The notes beneath the pieces were generated by a model, which saw nothing but the letters and a program-made list of their open reading frames with translations, did no database searches and was not told the origin of the DNA. From Rhodoferax_B ferrireducens_A (lineage in GTDB: Bacteria; Pseudomonadota; Gammaproteobacteria; Burkholderiales; Burkholderiaceae_C): DNA of 64,000 nt. The translations under genes and the position numbers were made by a program. Below, one piece after another: positions 42,775-54,160 of the stretch (position 1 is its first letter; the number at the start of each line of letters is the position of its first letter). The stretch is from contig NZ_JAVDXT010000003.1 of NCBI RefSeq assembly GCF_031458075.1, forward strand, positions 62,001 to 126,000, written 5' to 3'.

Positions 42775-44052
42775 CTAGAACCGGGGGCACTGGGGGTTGA
42801 AGTCGGGTTGGTGCTTGCGCATTTCTTTCGCATCGTCGCGCTTGCGGATGCCGCAGTCCAGGTAGTTCTGGTGCAGTCGGGCCAGCGCCTGGCGGTCCAG
42901 GGTGACGCCCAGGCCGGGGCCTGGCGGAGGTGCCAGCACGCCGTTGCGGATAGACAGCTTGCCACCTGCAATCACTTCGTCTTCCTGCCAGGGGTAGTGG
43001 GTATCGCAGGCATAGCTGAGGTTGGGCAGCGTGACGCCGACATGGGTCATGGCGGCCAAGCTGATGCCCATATGCGAATTCGAGTGCATGGAAATGCCGA
43101 TGCCGAAAGTGCGGCAGAGGGTCGCCAAGTGCTGGGTGGCCCGCAGGCCGCCCCAGTAGTGGTGGTCGGACAAGATCACCTGCACAGCATCCAGCTGAAC
43201 CGTTTTGGGGATGTGGCCAAAAGCCACGGTCACCATATTGGTCGCCAGGGGCATGGGCGAGAACTGGGCCACTTCGCCCATTTCCTCCAGCGTGCTGACG
43301 GGGTCTTCCAGGTATTCCAGCAAGCCTTCGGCAGCCAGCAAGGGCATGATGCGGCGCGTGGTCGCCACCGACCAGCCCCCATTAGGGTCAATCCGCAAGG
43401 GGTAACCCGGGAAAGCGGCCCGCAAGGCCTTCAGGCCGGCAATTTCTTCTTCGGGTGGAAACACACCCGCCTTGAGCTTGATGGAGCCAAAGCCGTAGCT
43501 GTCGATCATGCGGCGGGCTTGCTGCACCAGCTGCGCTGGCGTGAGTGCCTCGCCCCAGTCGTCGGTCGGGTAACCGGGGTCTTCCTTGTGCTGGGCAAAC
43601 TTGTAAAAAAGATAAGCGCTGTAGGCTACGTGGGGTCGAACCGCGCCCCCCAGCACCTGGTACAAGGGGCGGTCCAGAATCTGGCCCTGCAGGTCCAGGA
43701 AGGGCACCTCAAATGCGGCCAGCGCACTGGCGCGCGCCTTGTCGCCTTCGGGTGCGAAGGTAGCGCCGGTATCGGGGTTGTTGCCCACCAGGCCGTAGAC
43801 CACGCGGGTCAGGGCGTTGAGGTCAAAAGGGTCCAGCCCCACGAGCTGGGGCGCGATCTTTGCCAGGTGCTCCAGTGTTTCCAGATTGCCATAGCTTTCG
43901 CCCAGACCCACGCGACCATCGGCGGTCTCGACCTCGATGATGCTGCGCAGTGCCCAGGGTTCATGCACACCGGCCACATTCAGCAGCGGTGGGTCACGGA
44001 ACGCGATGGGGGTCACACGGGCCGCCACGATGCGGGTGGTCGACAGGCTCAT
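42775..44052 (-). CDS. gudD: Glucarate dehydratase-type enolase-superfamily enzyme
   Basis: 425 residues. Matches GudD in its catalytic set: Lys pair in SIKLKAGVF, Asp in RIDPNGGW, Glu in YLEDPVS, Asn in ATNMV, His in SMHSNSHMGIS. Dehydrates D-glucarate (and often L-idarate) to 5-keto-4-deoxyglucarate. Last gene of the transporter/dehydratase operon. Near full length for the family; glucarate versus a close aldarate is not certain. Confidence 0.9.
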   Translation of the reverse strand: MSLSTTRIVAARVTPIAFRDPPLLNVAGVHEPWALRSIIEVETADGRVGLGESYGNLETLEHLAKIAPQLVGLDPFDLNALTRVVYGLVGNNPDTGATFAPEGDKARASALAAFEVPFLDLQGQILDRPLYQVLGGAVRPHVAYSAYLFYKFAQHKEDPGYPTDDWGEALTPAQLVQQARRMIDSYGFGSIKLKAGVFPPEEEIAGLKALRAAFPGYPLRIDPNGGWSVATTRRIMPLLAAEGLLEYLEDPVSTLEEMGEVAQFSPMPLATNMVTVAFGHIPKTVQLDAVQVILSDHHYWGGLRATQHLATLCRTFGIGISMHSNSHMGISLAAMTHVGVTLPNLSYACDTHYPWQEDEVIAGGKLSIRNGVLAPPPGPGLGVTLDRQALARLHQNYLDCGIRKRDDAKEMRKHQPDFNPQCPRF

Positions 44053-44064
44053 TCCAATATCCTT

Positions 44065-44985
44065 TCAGGGGCGATTTGGCAGGGTCGCAAAGCGTATCTC
44101 GCCGCTCAGGCTGCCGCCAGGTTCCAACAGACGCATGCCGGTGTCTGCCACCCCGCGGGCCGCGAGGTTGAAGCCGTCTGCCACATGGCTGACAGGCTCC
44201 AGGCACAGATAAACAGGCGGGTCTGGCCGGTGCACCACCAGGTGGCCAAACAAGGGGTCGGCCTGCATGCTGATTAGCGCACCCTGTGGCAGTTCGACCA
44301 GCGCCGTTCCATCCCATCCCCCCAGGTAGGCGTTCACAGCCCCCTGCGGCAGATGGCGTGGCGTTGCATGCTGTTCATCGGCCCGCAGTGGCCGCGCGGT
44401 ACCGGCCAGGTAGTCCGGCGTCACCGGCCATAGCGTGGTGGCGCGGTAGCTGAGCTGCGCTGCAGGAGCATGCTGAAAGAAGGGGTGTAGGCCCATGCCG
44501 GCCGGCATGCTGCGCTGGTCTGCATTGCACAGCGTCAGGCCGACACGCAGCTGCGAAGGCGTCAGTTCGAAGTGCAGGCTGGCGGTGTAGTGCCAGGGCC
44601 AGGCCGGGCCAGGTGGGCTGTCCAGGGTCAGCGTAGCGGTATCGGGGCCTGACTGCGCGGCCTGCCAGGGCTGCGCGTGGGCGTTGCCGTGCAGGCTGTG
44701 GGGCATGGCACCGGGGTGCGGGCGCAGGGCATGGGTTTCACCCTGGACATGCAGCAGCGCGTTGGCAATCCGGTTGGAATACGGCATCAGTGGATAGATG
44801 CCGCCTTTGGCCCACGCTATGGGGTCGAAGAAGTCTTCGGGGTACGGGTGGAGAACGTCCACCGCCTCGCCCCCGCCGCTTTCCAGGCGCAGCGCGGACA
44901 CCCGTCCGCCCGCATGCGGAACAAGGCGGGCGGAGGCGCCACCTGCGTGCAAGGTGATGACGGGGTGCAGGGCGGCTTCAGGCAT
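44065..44985 (-). CDS. Aldose 1-epimerase family protein
   Basis: 306 residues. GalM-like beta-sandwich: YPLMPYSNRIANALLHV near residue 65, the catalytic-type His segment (GAMPHSLHGNAHAQPW) and GMGLHPFFQ. Interconverts sugar anomers. Its ATG overlaps the end of the upstream dehydratase gene by eight bases, and GudD follows after 12, so the cluster handles a cyclic sugar or uronate before oxidation/dehydration (inference). Confidence 0.88.
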   Translation of the reverse strand: MPEAALHPVITLHAGGASARLVPHAGGRVSALRLESGGGEAVDVLHPYPEDFFDPIAWAKGGIYPLMPYSNRIANALLHVQGETHALRPHPGAMPHSLHGNAHAQPWQAAQSGPDTATLTLDSPPGPAWPWHYTASLHFELTPSQLRVGLTLCNADQRSMPAGMGLHPFFQHAPAAQLSYRATTLWPVTPDYLAGTARPLRADEQHATPRHLPQGAVNAYLGGWDGTALVELPQGALISMQADPLFGHLVVHRPDPPVYLCLEPVSHVADGFNLAARGVADTGMRLLEPGGSLSGEIRFATLPNRP

Positions 44986-46174
44986 AACCGGTCGAACCGT
45001 CGGGCTTGACCGGCACCTTGCGTTCCCAGTGGATGTATTCCTCGGTACCCAGCAGTTCCTCGTTCATCTCGACCCCCCAACCCGGACGATCCGGGCGCAA
45101 CTCAAGGTAGCCGTCCTTGGGCAGGTACGGGTCTTTCACGTACCAGGCGCCCTCATCGCGGCTTTCTGCGCTGACGGTGGCTTCGGTGCCGTACACATAG
45201 CCGGCGCCCTGCGGCAGGCGGTACTCCAGAATGCGGAAATTGGTCTGGGCGGCGCTGAAATGCACATTGATGGCGGTGGCCAGCGGGCCCATAGGGTTGT
45301 GCGGCGCAATGGTCACAAAATGGGCTTCGGCGAGCGCGGCAATCTTGCACATCTCCAGCAGACCACCCACGACGCACACATCGGGCTGGATGATGTCGCA
45401 CCCGCGGACCTGCAGCAGCCGCAGAAACTCAAAGCGACTGTACAGCGACTCACCGGTAGCCAATGTGCACTGCAGACCGCGCTTGAGCTCGCCCCAGGCC
45501 TCAAAGTTCTCGGGCCGGATCGGCTCTTCAAAAAACAGCGGATCGTAGGGCGCGAGTGCGTTGCCGAGCTGCATGGCCTGGGCCGGCTCGAAAATCTTGG
45601 CGTGTGCATCAAAGGCGATTTCATACTCGGGTTTGACCGTTTCGCGCAGCGTGCGGAAGTAGTCTGCCGAGGTCTTGACCACCTCGCCCCAGCGGTGGCG
45701 GTGCATGTCAATGCGGTAAGGGCTGAGCTTGAATGCCTTGAGCCCCCATTGCTCGTTAAGCGCGTCCATTTCGTCGCGCGCCTGGGCCGCGTCGGGCGCG
45801 GTGTACATGCCTGCATAGACCTGCACCCGGTCCCGCACGTGGCCGCCCAGCAGCATGTACACAGGCACGCCAAGGGCCTTGGCCGAAATGTCCCACAGGC
45901 AATGGTCAATCGCCGCGATCGCTGCCAAACCCAACGCGCCCGGTGGAAAGCGCGTCTGCTGCATCAGATAGTGCACCAGAAACTCGATGCGGCGCGGGTC
46001 CTGGCCTTTGAGAAAGGTGACCAGGTAGTCAAACAGCGGGAACAGCGCCTTGTCCGGCCCGTGGTTGTAGCACTCGCCCCAGCCGGTGATGCCCTCGTCG
46101 GTGTCCATCGCCAGAATGACACGTGGCCGGTTCTTGTCGCGCGACATGAACACGCGCAGTCTGTCAATTTTCAT
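44978..46174 (-). CDS. Mandelate racemase/galactonate dehydratase-type enzyme
   Basis: 398 residues from ATG 46174 (MKIDRLRVFMSRD). Enolase superfamily: N-terminal capping domain, then barrel with metal ligands Asp in IAFDAHAKIF, Glu in FFEEPIRPEN, Glu in LATGESLYSR, and the base His in TIAPHNPMGPL, as in DgoD. Dehydrates a sugar acid to a 2-keto-3-deoxy acid. Differs clearly from the GudD paralogue at 42775; exact substrate unknown. Confidence 0.88.
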   Translation of the reverse strand: MKIDRLRVFMSRDKNRPRVILAMDTDEGITGWGECYNHGPDKALFPLFDYLVTFLKGQDPRRIEFLVHYLMQQTRFPPGALGLAAIAAIDHCLWDISAKALGVPVYMLLGGHVRDRVQVYAGMYTAPDAAQARDEMDALNEQWGLKAFKLSPYRIDMHRHRWGEVVKTSADYFRTLRETVKPEYEIAFDAHAKIFEPAQAMQLGNALAPYDPLFFEEPIRPENFEAWGELKRGLQCTLATGESLYSRFEFLRLLQVRGCDIIQPDVCVVGGLLEMCKIAALAEAHFVTIAPHNPMGPLATAINVHFSAAQTNFRILEYRLPQGAGYVYGTEATVSAESRDEGAWYVKDPYLPKDGYLELRPDRPGWGVEMNEELLGTEEYIHWERKVPVKPDGSTGYA

Positions 46175-46214
46175 GCTGTATCTCCGTAATGAAAAAAGGC
46201 ACCCGTGTTGAGGG

Positions 46215-47935
<1,721 letters not shown>

Positions 47936-47939
<4 letters not shown>

Positions 47940-49084
47940 TTGTTGTACGGGTCGGAGGCGTCACGCAAACCGTCCCCCAGGAAGTTGAGGGCAATCACGG
48001 CCAACACCACGGCAGCACCGGGTGCAAACAGCCAGGGCGCTGTGGCGATGGAGCGGATGTTCTGGGCTTCACGCAACAGCACGCCCCAGGAAATGGTGGG
48101 CGGCTGCAGGCCCAGGCCCAGGAAGCTGAGCGAGGTTTCGGCCAGGATCATGGCCGGAATGGCCAGGCTCACCGAGGCAATGATGTGGCTCGAAAAGCTG
48201 GGCAGCATATGGCGGAAGATGATGCGGCCTTCAGACGCACCATCCAGCCGTGCAGCGGTCACAAATTCTTCGGTGCGCAAGCTCAGGAAGCGCCCGCGTA
48301 CCACGCGGGCCAGTTGCGCCCACCCGGTAAGCGACAAGATCAAGGTGATCATCATGTAGTTCAGGGTGGCGGGCCAGTCCTGCGGCAGGGCCGCCGCCAG
48401 CGCCAGCCAGATCGGGATGGTGGGCAGAGACAGCACCAGCTCGATGACGCGCTGGATCGCAAAGTCGACGCGCCCGCCGAAGTAGCCGGAAATGCCGCCC
48501 AAAATAATACCAATCGTGAGTGACAGAATCACGCCCAGCAAACCGACCGACAGAGAAATCTGGGTCCCCACCATGATGCGGCTGAACACACAGCGCCCCA
48601 ACCGATCGGCGCCAAACAAGAACAGCGGTTGGTCGGCATCCTGCGTGGCAAACAGATGGATGCGCGAGCTGAACAGGCCGAATACCGAATACTCGTAACC
48701 CTCGCCAAACATGCGCAACGGCACCTTGCGCTCCTTGTCCTCCTGGTACACCGATGCCAGCGTGACCGGGTCACGCTTGAGTATGTAAGGATGGATGTAG
48801 GGATGCATCGACCAGCCATCAGCCCCGCTATCGATGAAGTGCACGGTCTGCGGCGGATAGAACACGGCACGCCGATTCTGTTGCGATGGGTCGTTGACCG
48901 CAAAGAAGCCGGGCACCACGGCAATCACGTAGAGCCCGATAGTGACAAACAAGCCCACCATGGCCAGCCGGTGGCGCTTGAAGGCCCACCAGACCAGTTG
49001 CCATTGGGACGCAACGGCAAGACGGCTGACCGTCTGTCCGACTATGCCGTCGATGACGGGGGAAGATGCAGCAGGAGTGTTCAA
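47936..49084 (-). CDS. ABC transporter permease, DppC/OppC type
   Basis: 382 residues. The start is taken as TTG 49084 six bases after the upstream permease stop; it is not certain. Long periplasmic insert after span 1 (FFAVNDPSQQNRRAVFYPP onward), five or six spans and the coupling loop FVTAARLDGASEGRIIFRH. Pairs with the DppB-type permease. Confidence 0.92.
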
Positions 49085-49090
49085 GATGCG

Positions 49091-50077
49091 TTACTCAAGA
49101 CGGATGCGCGGGTCAACCAGCGCCAGAAGAATGTCGCTGATCAACGAGCCCGTAACGGTCAGCACGCAGATCAACAGGATGAAAGCACCCGCCAGGTACA
49201 TGTCCTGGCTCATCAGCGATTGCAGCAGCAGGGGGCCGGCCGTGGGCAGGCTCAGCACGATGGCCACGATGATGGAGCCCGAAACCAGGTTGGGCAGCAG
49301 CCAGGCGATGGTGGAGATGAAGGGGTTGAGCGCCATGCGCATCGGGTACTTGACCAGCAGCGTGAACTCCGACAAGCCCTTGGCGCGGGCCGTGGTCACA
49401 TAGGGTCGGTTCAGCTCGTCGAGCATATTGGCGCGCATCACGCGGATCAGGCTGGCCGTACCCGACACGGCCAGGATGATCACCGGGATCCACAAGTGCT
49501 GCATCAGGTCCACCACCTTGGCCATGCTCCAGGGCGCCGTGAGGTACTGGTCTGAAAACAGGCCACCCACGTTCTGCCCGAATTCGACCGCTGCGACATA
49601 CATCAGCACCAGGGCCAGCAAAAAGCTGGGCACGGCCAGGCCAAGAAACGAAAGAAAGGTCACCACATAGTCGCCAATCGAATATTTCTTTACCGCAGAG
49701 AACACGCCGATGGGCAAGGCAATGCCCCAAGTCACCAGCAGCGTCGAGAAGGTGAGCAACAGCGTCAGGGCCATGCGCTCCCAGATCAGGTCACCCACCG
49801 GCTGCTGCCACTCGAAACTCAGGCCAAAGTCACCGTGCAAAACGATGTTGGAGATCCACTTCCAGTACTGGATGATCATGGGCTGGTCCAGGCCAAACCG
49901 GTTGCGCAGGTCTGCAGCCGTGGCCTGGTCTACCACCTCGTTGGAGGCCGCCAGCGTGGCGATGTAGGTGGTGACGTAGTCGCCGGGTGGCAGCTGGATC
50001 AACACGAACGATAGAAAGCTGATGGCCAGCAGAAACGGCAGCATCCACAGCATCCGCTTGACGATGAAAACGAACAT
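49091..50077 (-). CDS. ABC transporter permease, DppB/OppB type
   Basis: 328 residues. Typical start MFVFIVKRMLWMLPFLLAIS, six spans, and coupling loop PYVTTARAKGLSEFTLLVKY. First permease of the set, 98 bases after the receptor gene. Confidence 0.94.
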   Translation of the reverse strand: MFVFIVKRMLWMLPFLLAISFLSFVLIQLPPGDYVTTYIATLAASNEVVDQATAADLRNRFGLDQPMIIQYWKWISNIVLHGDFGLSFEWQQPVGDLIWERMALTLLLTFSTLLVTWGIALPIGVFSAVKKYSIGDYVVTFLSFLGLAVPSFLLALVLMYVAAVEFGQNVGGLFSDQYLTAPWSMAKVVDLMQHLWIPVIILAVSGTASLIRVMRANMLDELNRPYVTTARAKGLSEFTLLVKYPMRMALNPFISTIAWLLPNLVSGSIIVAIVLSLPTAGPLLLQSLMSQDMYLAGAFILLICVLTVTGSLISDILLALVDPRIRLE

Positions 50078-50175
50078 ATCGGTATCCCTTGAAAGCGGCG
50101 CACAACCCCGCTGGTGGCGTCAACCACCAGCCGGTTTGCTGCCTGTACACGTCGGCTGCAAACTCGGTGTGCGGA

Positions 50176-52134
50176 TCAAGTCCGGGTGAAGAAGAACTGC
50201 TGTGGCAGCGCAGGCCCCGGGTTGGGCCAGGTCCACGAATTGGGATACTTCTTGGGCACGTTTTGCAGATTGTTCTTGACGATGCCGAAGGTGTTGACGG
50301 CAAGGCAAACGCCAATGGTTTCATAGGCATCCGCACACAGGTCGAACACCTTTTTCATGGCCTCGCCGCGTTTCTTCAGGTCGGCGGTGGCCAGCGCTTC
50401 GTCAAACAGCTTCTTGCGCTGCTTCTGGCTTTCGGGTGGCTCCTGGCCGTCTTTGCCATTGGAGGCAAACCAGATGGTCCAGGGGATCGCATAGCGCGAG
50501 CCCTGTGGGTGCTGCGCAAAATAATCACGGGGGTCCAGCATCGGGTCCAGTCCACCCGGGCCGGGCCACGTGGCGCCGTCATGGTCGTTGTTGTCGCCAC
50601 GTGTGTAGAACAAGGCACGCTCAATGGTATTGACCTTCATGTCTACACCGATGTCGGCCCAGTGCCGCTTCACCAGCTCCAGCGTGTCCACGGCATCTGG
50701 GTAGAGCGTGGGGATCACGTCAATCGAGAAGAAAACCCGCTGGCCATCCGGACGCAGGCGGAACTTCTGCGCGTCACGCTTGGCATAGCCAATCTTGTCC
50801 AGAATATCGTTGGCCTGTTTGGGGTCGAAGTTGGTGAACTGGCGGGACAGCTTCTCGTTGTACCAGGGGTGGCCGGGGCGAGGACCGGTCTGGAAGGGCT
50901 CGGACTGGCCGAGGTACACCAGATCAATGATTTCCTTGCGGTTGATGCCCAGCGACAGCGCCTGGCGGAACTGCTTGTTGCCGAACATCTCGCGCATCTT
51001 CGGGTCTTTGTGCGTCAAGTTCAGGTAGATCTGCACCTGCTGGGCGCTGGTTGCCTCCAGCTCCACCAGACGGTAGCCGCCTTTTTGCTGGTTTTGCGAC
51101 AGCGTGGGCTTGTTCTGCAGCGAGTCGATATGGCGTTCCTGGATGTCCAGCTTGCCCGACAGGGCGTCCAGCATCAGCGACTCCACATCCTGCGCAATGC
51201 TGAAACTGAGCTTGTCGATGTAGGGCAGTTGCTGGCCGCTTTGGTCCACCTGCCAAAAGTAGGCGTTGCGGTCCATCACCACACGCGTCACGCCGCCGGT
51301 ATAGGCTTCGGTCACAACCCAGGGATCCAGCGTGGGCTTGTCCACATTGCCCCAGCGCGCCGGGATTTCGATGTCGCCACATTTGCTGCGGAACAGGGCC
51401 GTCCAGTCCGACAGGTTGGCCGCTTTGGCTTGTGCTGCCACGTTGCTGTTGTACTTGGGATGGAATTGGCTGGCGTAGTGTTTGGCGTACAGCGTGGGGT
51501 ATTGGCCCAGTGGCGTGGCCAGCTGCTCCAGAAACATGGCGTAAGAAGCGGGGAATGTGAACTTCACCGTGGTTTCATCGATTTTGCTGGCCACCACGGG
51601 CTTGCCCGAAATCACCAGCGTGCCCGGAGGCGTCTTGAACAAATCGGTGTTTTTGGCGCAATCCTCAATCGAAAAAACGACATCGTCGGCCGTGAAGGGC
51701 TTGCCGTCCGACCACTTCATGCCCTTGCGCAGATAGAAAATGAACTCGGTGGAAGTGGCATTGACCTCCCATTTTTCTGCCACGTTGGGCAAGACTTCGG
51801 TAAAGGCCAGGTTCCAACGCACCAGCCCCTGGTTGCCCACCAGCCGCAGAATGCCGTTGTGGTCGGCACTTCCGCGCAATCCCCGGCGCAGGGCGCCACC
51901 GTAAACGCCCACTTTCTCTGCCTGGATGACCAGCGGTGTGGCAGGCAGACGCTGGGCCAGCGCAGGCAATTTGCCGTCGGTCACCAGCTTGGCCAGTGCG
52001 GGGGCTTCCTTGGCTTGCTGGGCAAACGCTGATTGCCCCATGCCCGCCAGGGCCGCGGCGCCAGCGAAGCCCTTGAGCACGGTGCGTCGGCCTGCACGCA
52101 TGCCACCCAATCTTGTCTTTGTCTCTTCTTTCAT
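50176..52134 (-). CDS. Family 5 extracellular solute-binding protein, Tat-exported
   Basis: 652 residues from ATG 52134 (GGAG seven bases upstream). A twin-arginine signal (RAGRRTVLKGFAGAAAL) precedes the SBP_bac_5 fold (FIFYLRKGMKWSDGKPFTADD). Longer than most dipeptide receptors, like the group that binds sugars or oligosaccharides. Given its operon, a sugar acid or glycoside is the likely ligand. First gene of the operon; its promoter is overlapped by a GntR-type operator. Confidence 0.93.
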   Translation of the reverse strand: MKEETKTRLGGMRAGRRTVLKGFAGAAALAGMGQSAFAQQAKEAPALAKLVTDGKLPALAQRLPATPLVIQAEKVGVYGGALRRGLRGSADHNGILRLVGNQGLVRWNLAFTEVLPNVAEKWEVNATSTEFIFYLRKGMKWSDGKPFTADDVVFSIEDCAKNTDLFKTPPGTLVISGKPVVASKIDETTVKFTFPASYAMFLEQLATPLGQYPTLYAKHYASQFHPKYNSNVAAQAKAANLSDWTALFRSKCGDIEIPARWGNVDKPTLDPWVVTEAYTGGVTRVVMDRNAYFWQVDQSGQQLPYIDKLSFSIAQDVESLMLDALSGKLDIQERHIDSLQNKPTLSQNQQKGGYRLVELEATSAQQVQIYLNLTHKDPKMREMFGNKQFRQALSLGINRKEIIDLVYLGQSEPFQTGPRPGHPWYNEKLSRQFTNFDPKQANDILDKIGYAKRDAQKFRLRPDGQRVFFSIDVIPTLYPDAVDTLELVKRHWADIGVDMKVNTIERALFYTRGDNNDHDGATWPGPGGLDPMLDPRDYFAQHPQGSRYAIPWTIWFASNGKDGQEPPESQKQRKKLFDEALATADLKKRGEAMKKVFDLCADAYETIGVCLAVNTFGIVKNNLQNVPKKYPNSWTWPNPGPALPQQFFFTRT

Positions 52135-52174
52135 GGCTTGTCTCCGAATAAATGTTCGAACCCCGACCAACACC

Positions 52175-52203
52175 ACTTTGTCAGACGAATTTTTACTTGT
52201 CAA
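52175..52203 (-). promoter_or_regulatory. Promoter of the sugar-acid operon with embedded GntR-type operator
   Basis: Minus strand: perfect TTGACA (52203-52198), 17-base spacer, CAAAGT (52180-52175; three of six). The operator TTTGTCAGACGAAT (plus strand 52177-52190) fills the spacer and part of the -10; it fits the FadR-subfamily pattern TNGT-N3-ACNA. Confidence 0.6.
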
Positions 52204-52262
52204 TCCTGCTTTACTCGGGGAAATGTGAAGACAAGATCACCAGCAGAAACCAATAAAAACAA

Positions 52263-52296
52263 ATTTGCCTGACAAATTCAGAAGATTCCATACAAT
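52263..52296 (+). promoter_or_regulatory. Promoter of the lyase-GntR pair with overlapping operator
   Basis: CTGACA (52269-52274, one base off consensus), 16-base spacer, TACAAT (52291-52296, one off). The -35 lies within ATTTGCCTGACAAATT (52263-52278), whose reverse strand AATTTGTCAGGCAAAT repeats the operator motif at 52177. Confidence 0.6.
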
Positions 52297-52364
52297 CTAA
52301 AGCGCTTTTGACCATCCCCATGGGACGCTTACCCGTCCTGGAACCACCACATCCCGAGGTATCC

Positions 52365-53285
52365 ATGAACATCGCCCCCTTGCATGTTGACGAGTTTTCC
52401 GCCTCCGTTCTGGCCGTGCCACCGCTGGCCCGGCGTGCCGACTTGTCGATTGACGAGGCGCAAAACCGCCAGCTCATCCACCATATCGAGGCCGGTGGCA
52501 TCCGCACTCTGCTCTACGGTGGCAACGCCAACCTGTACCACACCTCGATGGGTGACTACGCCTTGCTGCTGGAGCAACTGGCCGATAGCGCGTCCGACAC
52601 CACGCGGGTGATCCCGGCCATTGGCCCGGACTTTGGAAAAATGATGGACCAGGCCCAACTGCTGCGTGGCAGCCGCTACCGCACGGCCATGGTCCTGCCC
52701 ATGCAGGGCTTCACCACGCCCGAAGGTGTGGCCGAAGGCATCTCGCGTTTTGTCGACACCGCGGGCATCCCCGTCACGCTCTACATCAAGAGCGAGCAGT
52801 ACCTGGATGTGGCCACCTTGGGCCGGCTGGTGGACAGTGGGCGGATTCTGGCCGTTAAGTACGCCATCGTGCGCGACGACCCGGTCAACGATCCTTACCT
52901 GCGGGCCTTGGTGGAACGCATCACACCGGCCCGCATCGTCAGTGGCATGGGAGAACGGCCTGCGCCTGCGCATGTGAGCCAGTTTGGCCTGGCCTCCTTC
53001 ACCACCGGTTCAGGCTGTATTGCGCCCAAGACCTGCATGGCCTTGCTGCAGGCGCTCAAACATGCTGACACGGCACGCGCGCAGACTTTGTACGACGCCT
53101 TCATGCCCCTGGAAACCCTGCGTGACTCGATCTCGCTGATCCGCGTGCTGCACGATGCCGTCACGCTTAGCGGCGTGGCCGACATGGGTGCACACCTGCC
53201 GCTACTCAGTGCCTCGCCCGCAGACCGGATGGCCGAGATCAGGACCGTCGCGGCCGCTCTCTTGGCCAGCGACCAGCGGCTTTGA
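52365..53285 (+). CDS. DapA-family lyase/aldolase
   Basis: 306 residues from ATG 52365 (MNIAPLHVDEF, GAGG upstream); the frame is open to 52308 but lacks a ribosome site there. TIM-barrel of the dihydrodipicolinate synthase/N-acetylneuraminate lyase group, with candidate Schiff-base Lys in ILAVKYAIVRDD and Tyr in VTLYIKSEQY. In this cluster it probably cleaves or dehydrates a keto-deoxy sugar acid made by the two dehydratases. Sequence does not look like the usual 5-keto-4-deoxyglucarate dehydratase, so the reaction is open. Confidence 0.8.
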   Translation: MNIAPLHVDEFSASVLAVPPLARRADLSIDEAQNRQLIHHIEAGGIRTLLYGGNANLYHTSMGDYALLLEQLADSASDTTRVIPAIGPDFGKMMDQAQLLRGSRYRTAMVLPMQGFTTPEGVAEGISRFVDTAGIPVTLYIKSEQYLDVATLGRLVDSGRILAVKYAIVRDDPVNDPYLRALVERITPARIVSGMGERPAPAHVSQFGLASFTTGSGCIAPKTCMALLQALKHADTARAQTLYDAFMPLETLRDSISLIRVLHDAVTLSGVADMGAHLPLLSASPADRMAEIRTVAAALLASDQRL

Positions 53286-53309
53286 AAACTTTGCCTGCCT
53301 ACTCCCGCC

Positions 53310-54065
53310 ATGACTGACCGCCCGACTACCAGCCTCGTTGATCGCGTTTACCGCGAGATTCTGGGCAGCATCATGCGCGGCGAGTTGACCGAGGGGGGCC
53401 AGCCTCCTGCCGACCCGACATTGGGCGAAAGTCGCTCGACGCGGCCCACCACCAGCCGGCACAACCGGCTGCCCACCGAGCAAGCGCTGACTGAGCGTTT
53501 TACGGCATCGCGCCCCACCATCCGCGAGGCCTTGTCGCGTTTGCGGGCCGATGGCATCATCACCAGCCGCCAGGGTTCAGGCACCTTTGTCACCCGGCTG
53601 CCCGACCCGAACATCCCCCGTTTTGCGCCACTCGAATCCATCTCCGACCTGCGGCGCTGCTTTGACTTCCGCATCGTTGTGGAATCGGGTGCAGCCGCGT
53701 TGGCCGCCAAACAAGTGGACGACGCCAGTCTGGCGGAAATCGAGCGCGCCTACGCCCAACTCAACACCGTGGTGGCCGAGCAGGCACTGGGGGCGAATGA
53801 GGACTTCGAGTTTCACCTCGCCGTGGCCAGGGCCTCGAAGAACCAGTTCTTCGTCTCGGCCATTGCATCCATGCAAGAGCAGTTGCTGTTCAGCATGAAC
53901 ATGATGCGCAATCTCTCGCTGCTCAAGAGCAGGGACCGCCAGAAAACGGTGCAGGCAGAACATGAAGCCATCCTGCATGCTCTGCAGCGCCACGACAGCG
54001 GAGCGGCAGAATTGGCCATGCGCCAGCACCTGACGAACGCTTGCGATCGCATGTTCGGCAAGTGA
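53310..54065 (+). CDS. GntR-family (FadR-type) regulator with loop insertion
   Basis: 251 residues. Winged HTH (LVDRVYREILGSIMRGEL; LPTEQALTERFTASRPTIRE; RQGSGTFVTRL) and an FCD effector domain with metal-type His residues (NEDFEFHLAVARAS; AEHEAILHAL). Between GELTEG and RLPTEQ there are about 23 extra Pro/Thr/Arg-rich residues not found in typical GntR proteins. Downstream of the lyase by 24 bases; likely controls both divergent promoters through the twin operators. Confidence 0.9.
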   Translation: MTDRPTTSLVDRVYREILGSIMRGELTEGGQPPADPTLGESRSTRPTTSRHNRLPTEQALTERFTASRPTIREALSRLRADGIITSRQGSGTFVTRLPDPNIPRFAPLESISDLRRCFDFRIVVESGAAALAAKQVDDASLAEIERAYAQLNTVVAEQALGANEDFEFHLAVARASKNQFFVSAIASMQEQLLFSMNMMRNLSLLKSRDRQKTVQAEHEAILHALQRHDSGAAELAMRQHLTNACDRMFGK

Positions 54066-54160
54066 GCCGATTTCGGGTAGGGCTTGGTTTGCCTTTGGAA
54101 TTTGGGAGGGTGGAATAAGGCACCAACTCCCAGCAAGCCAGCAAAGACTGGGGGGAAGTT

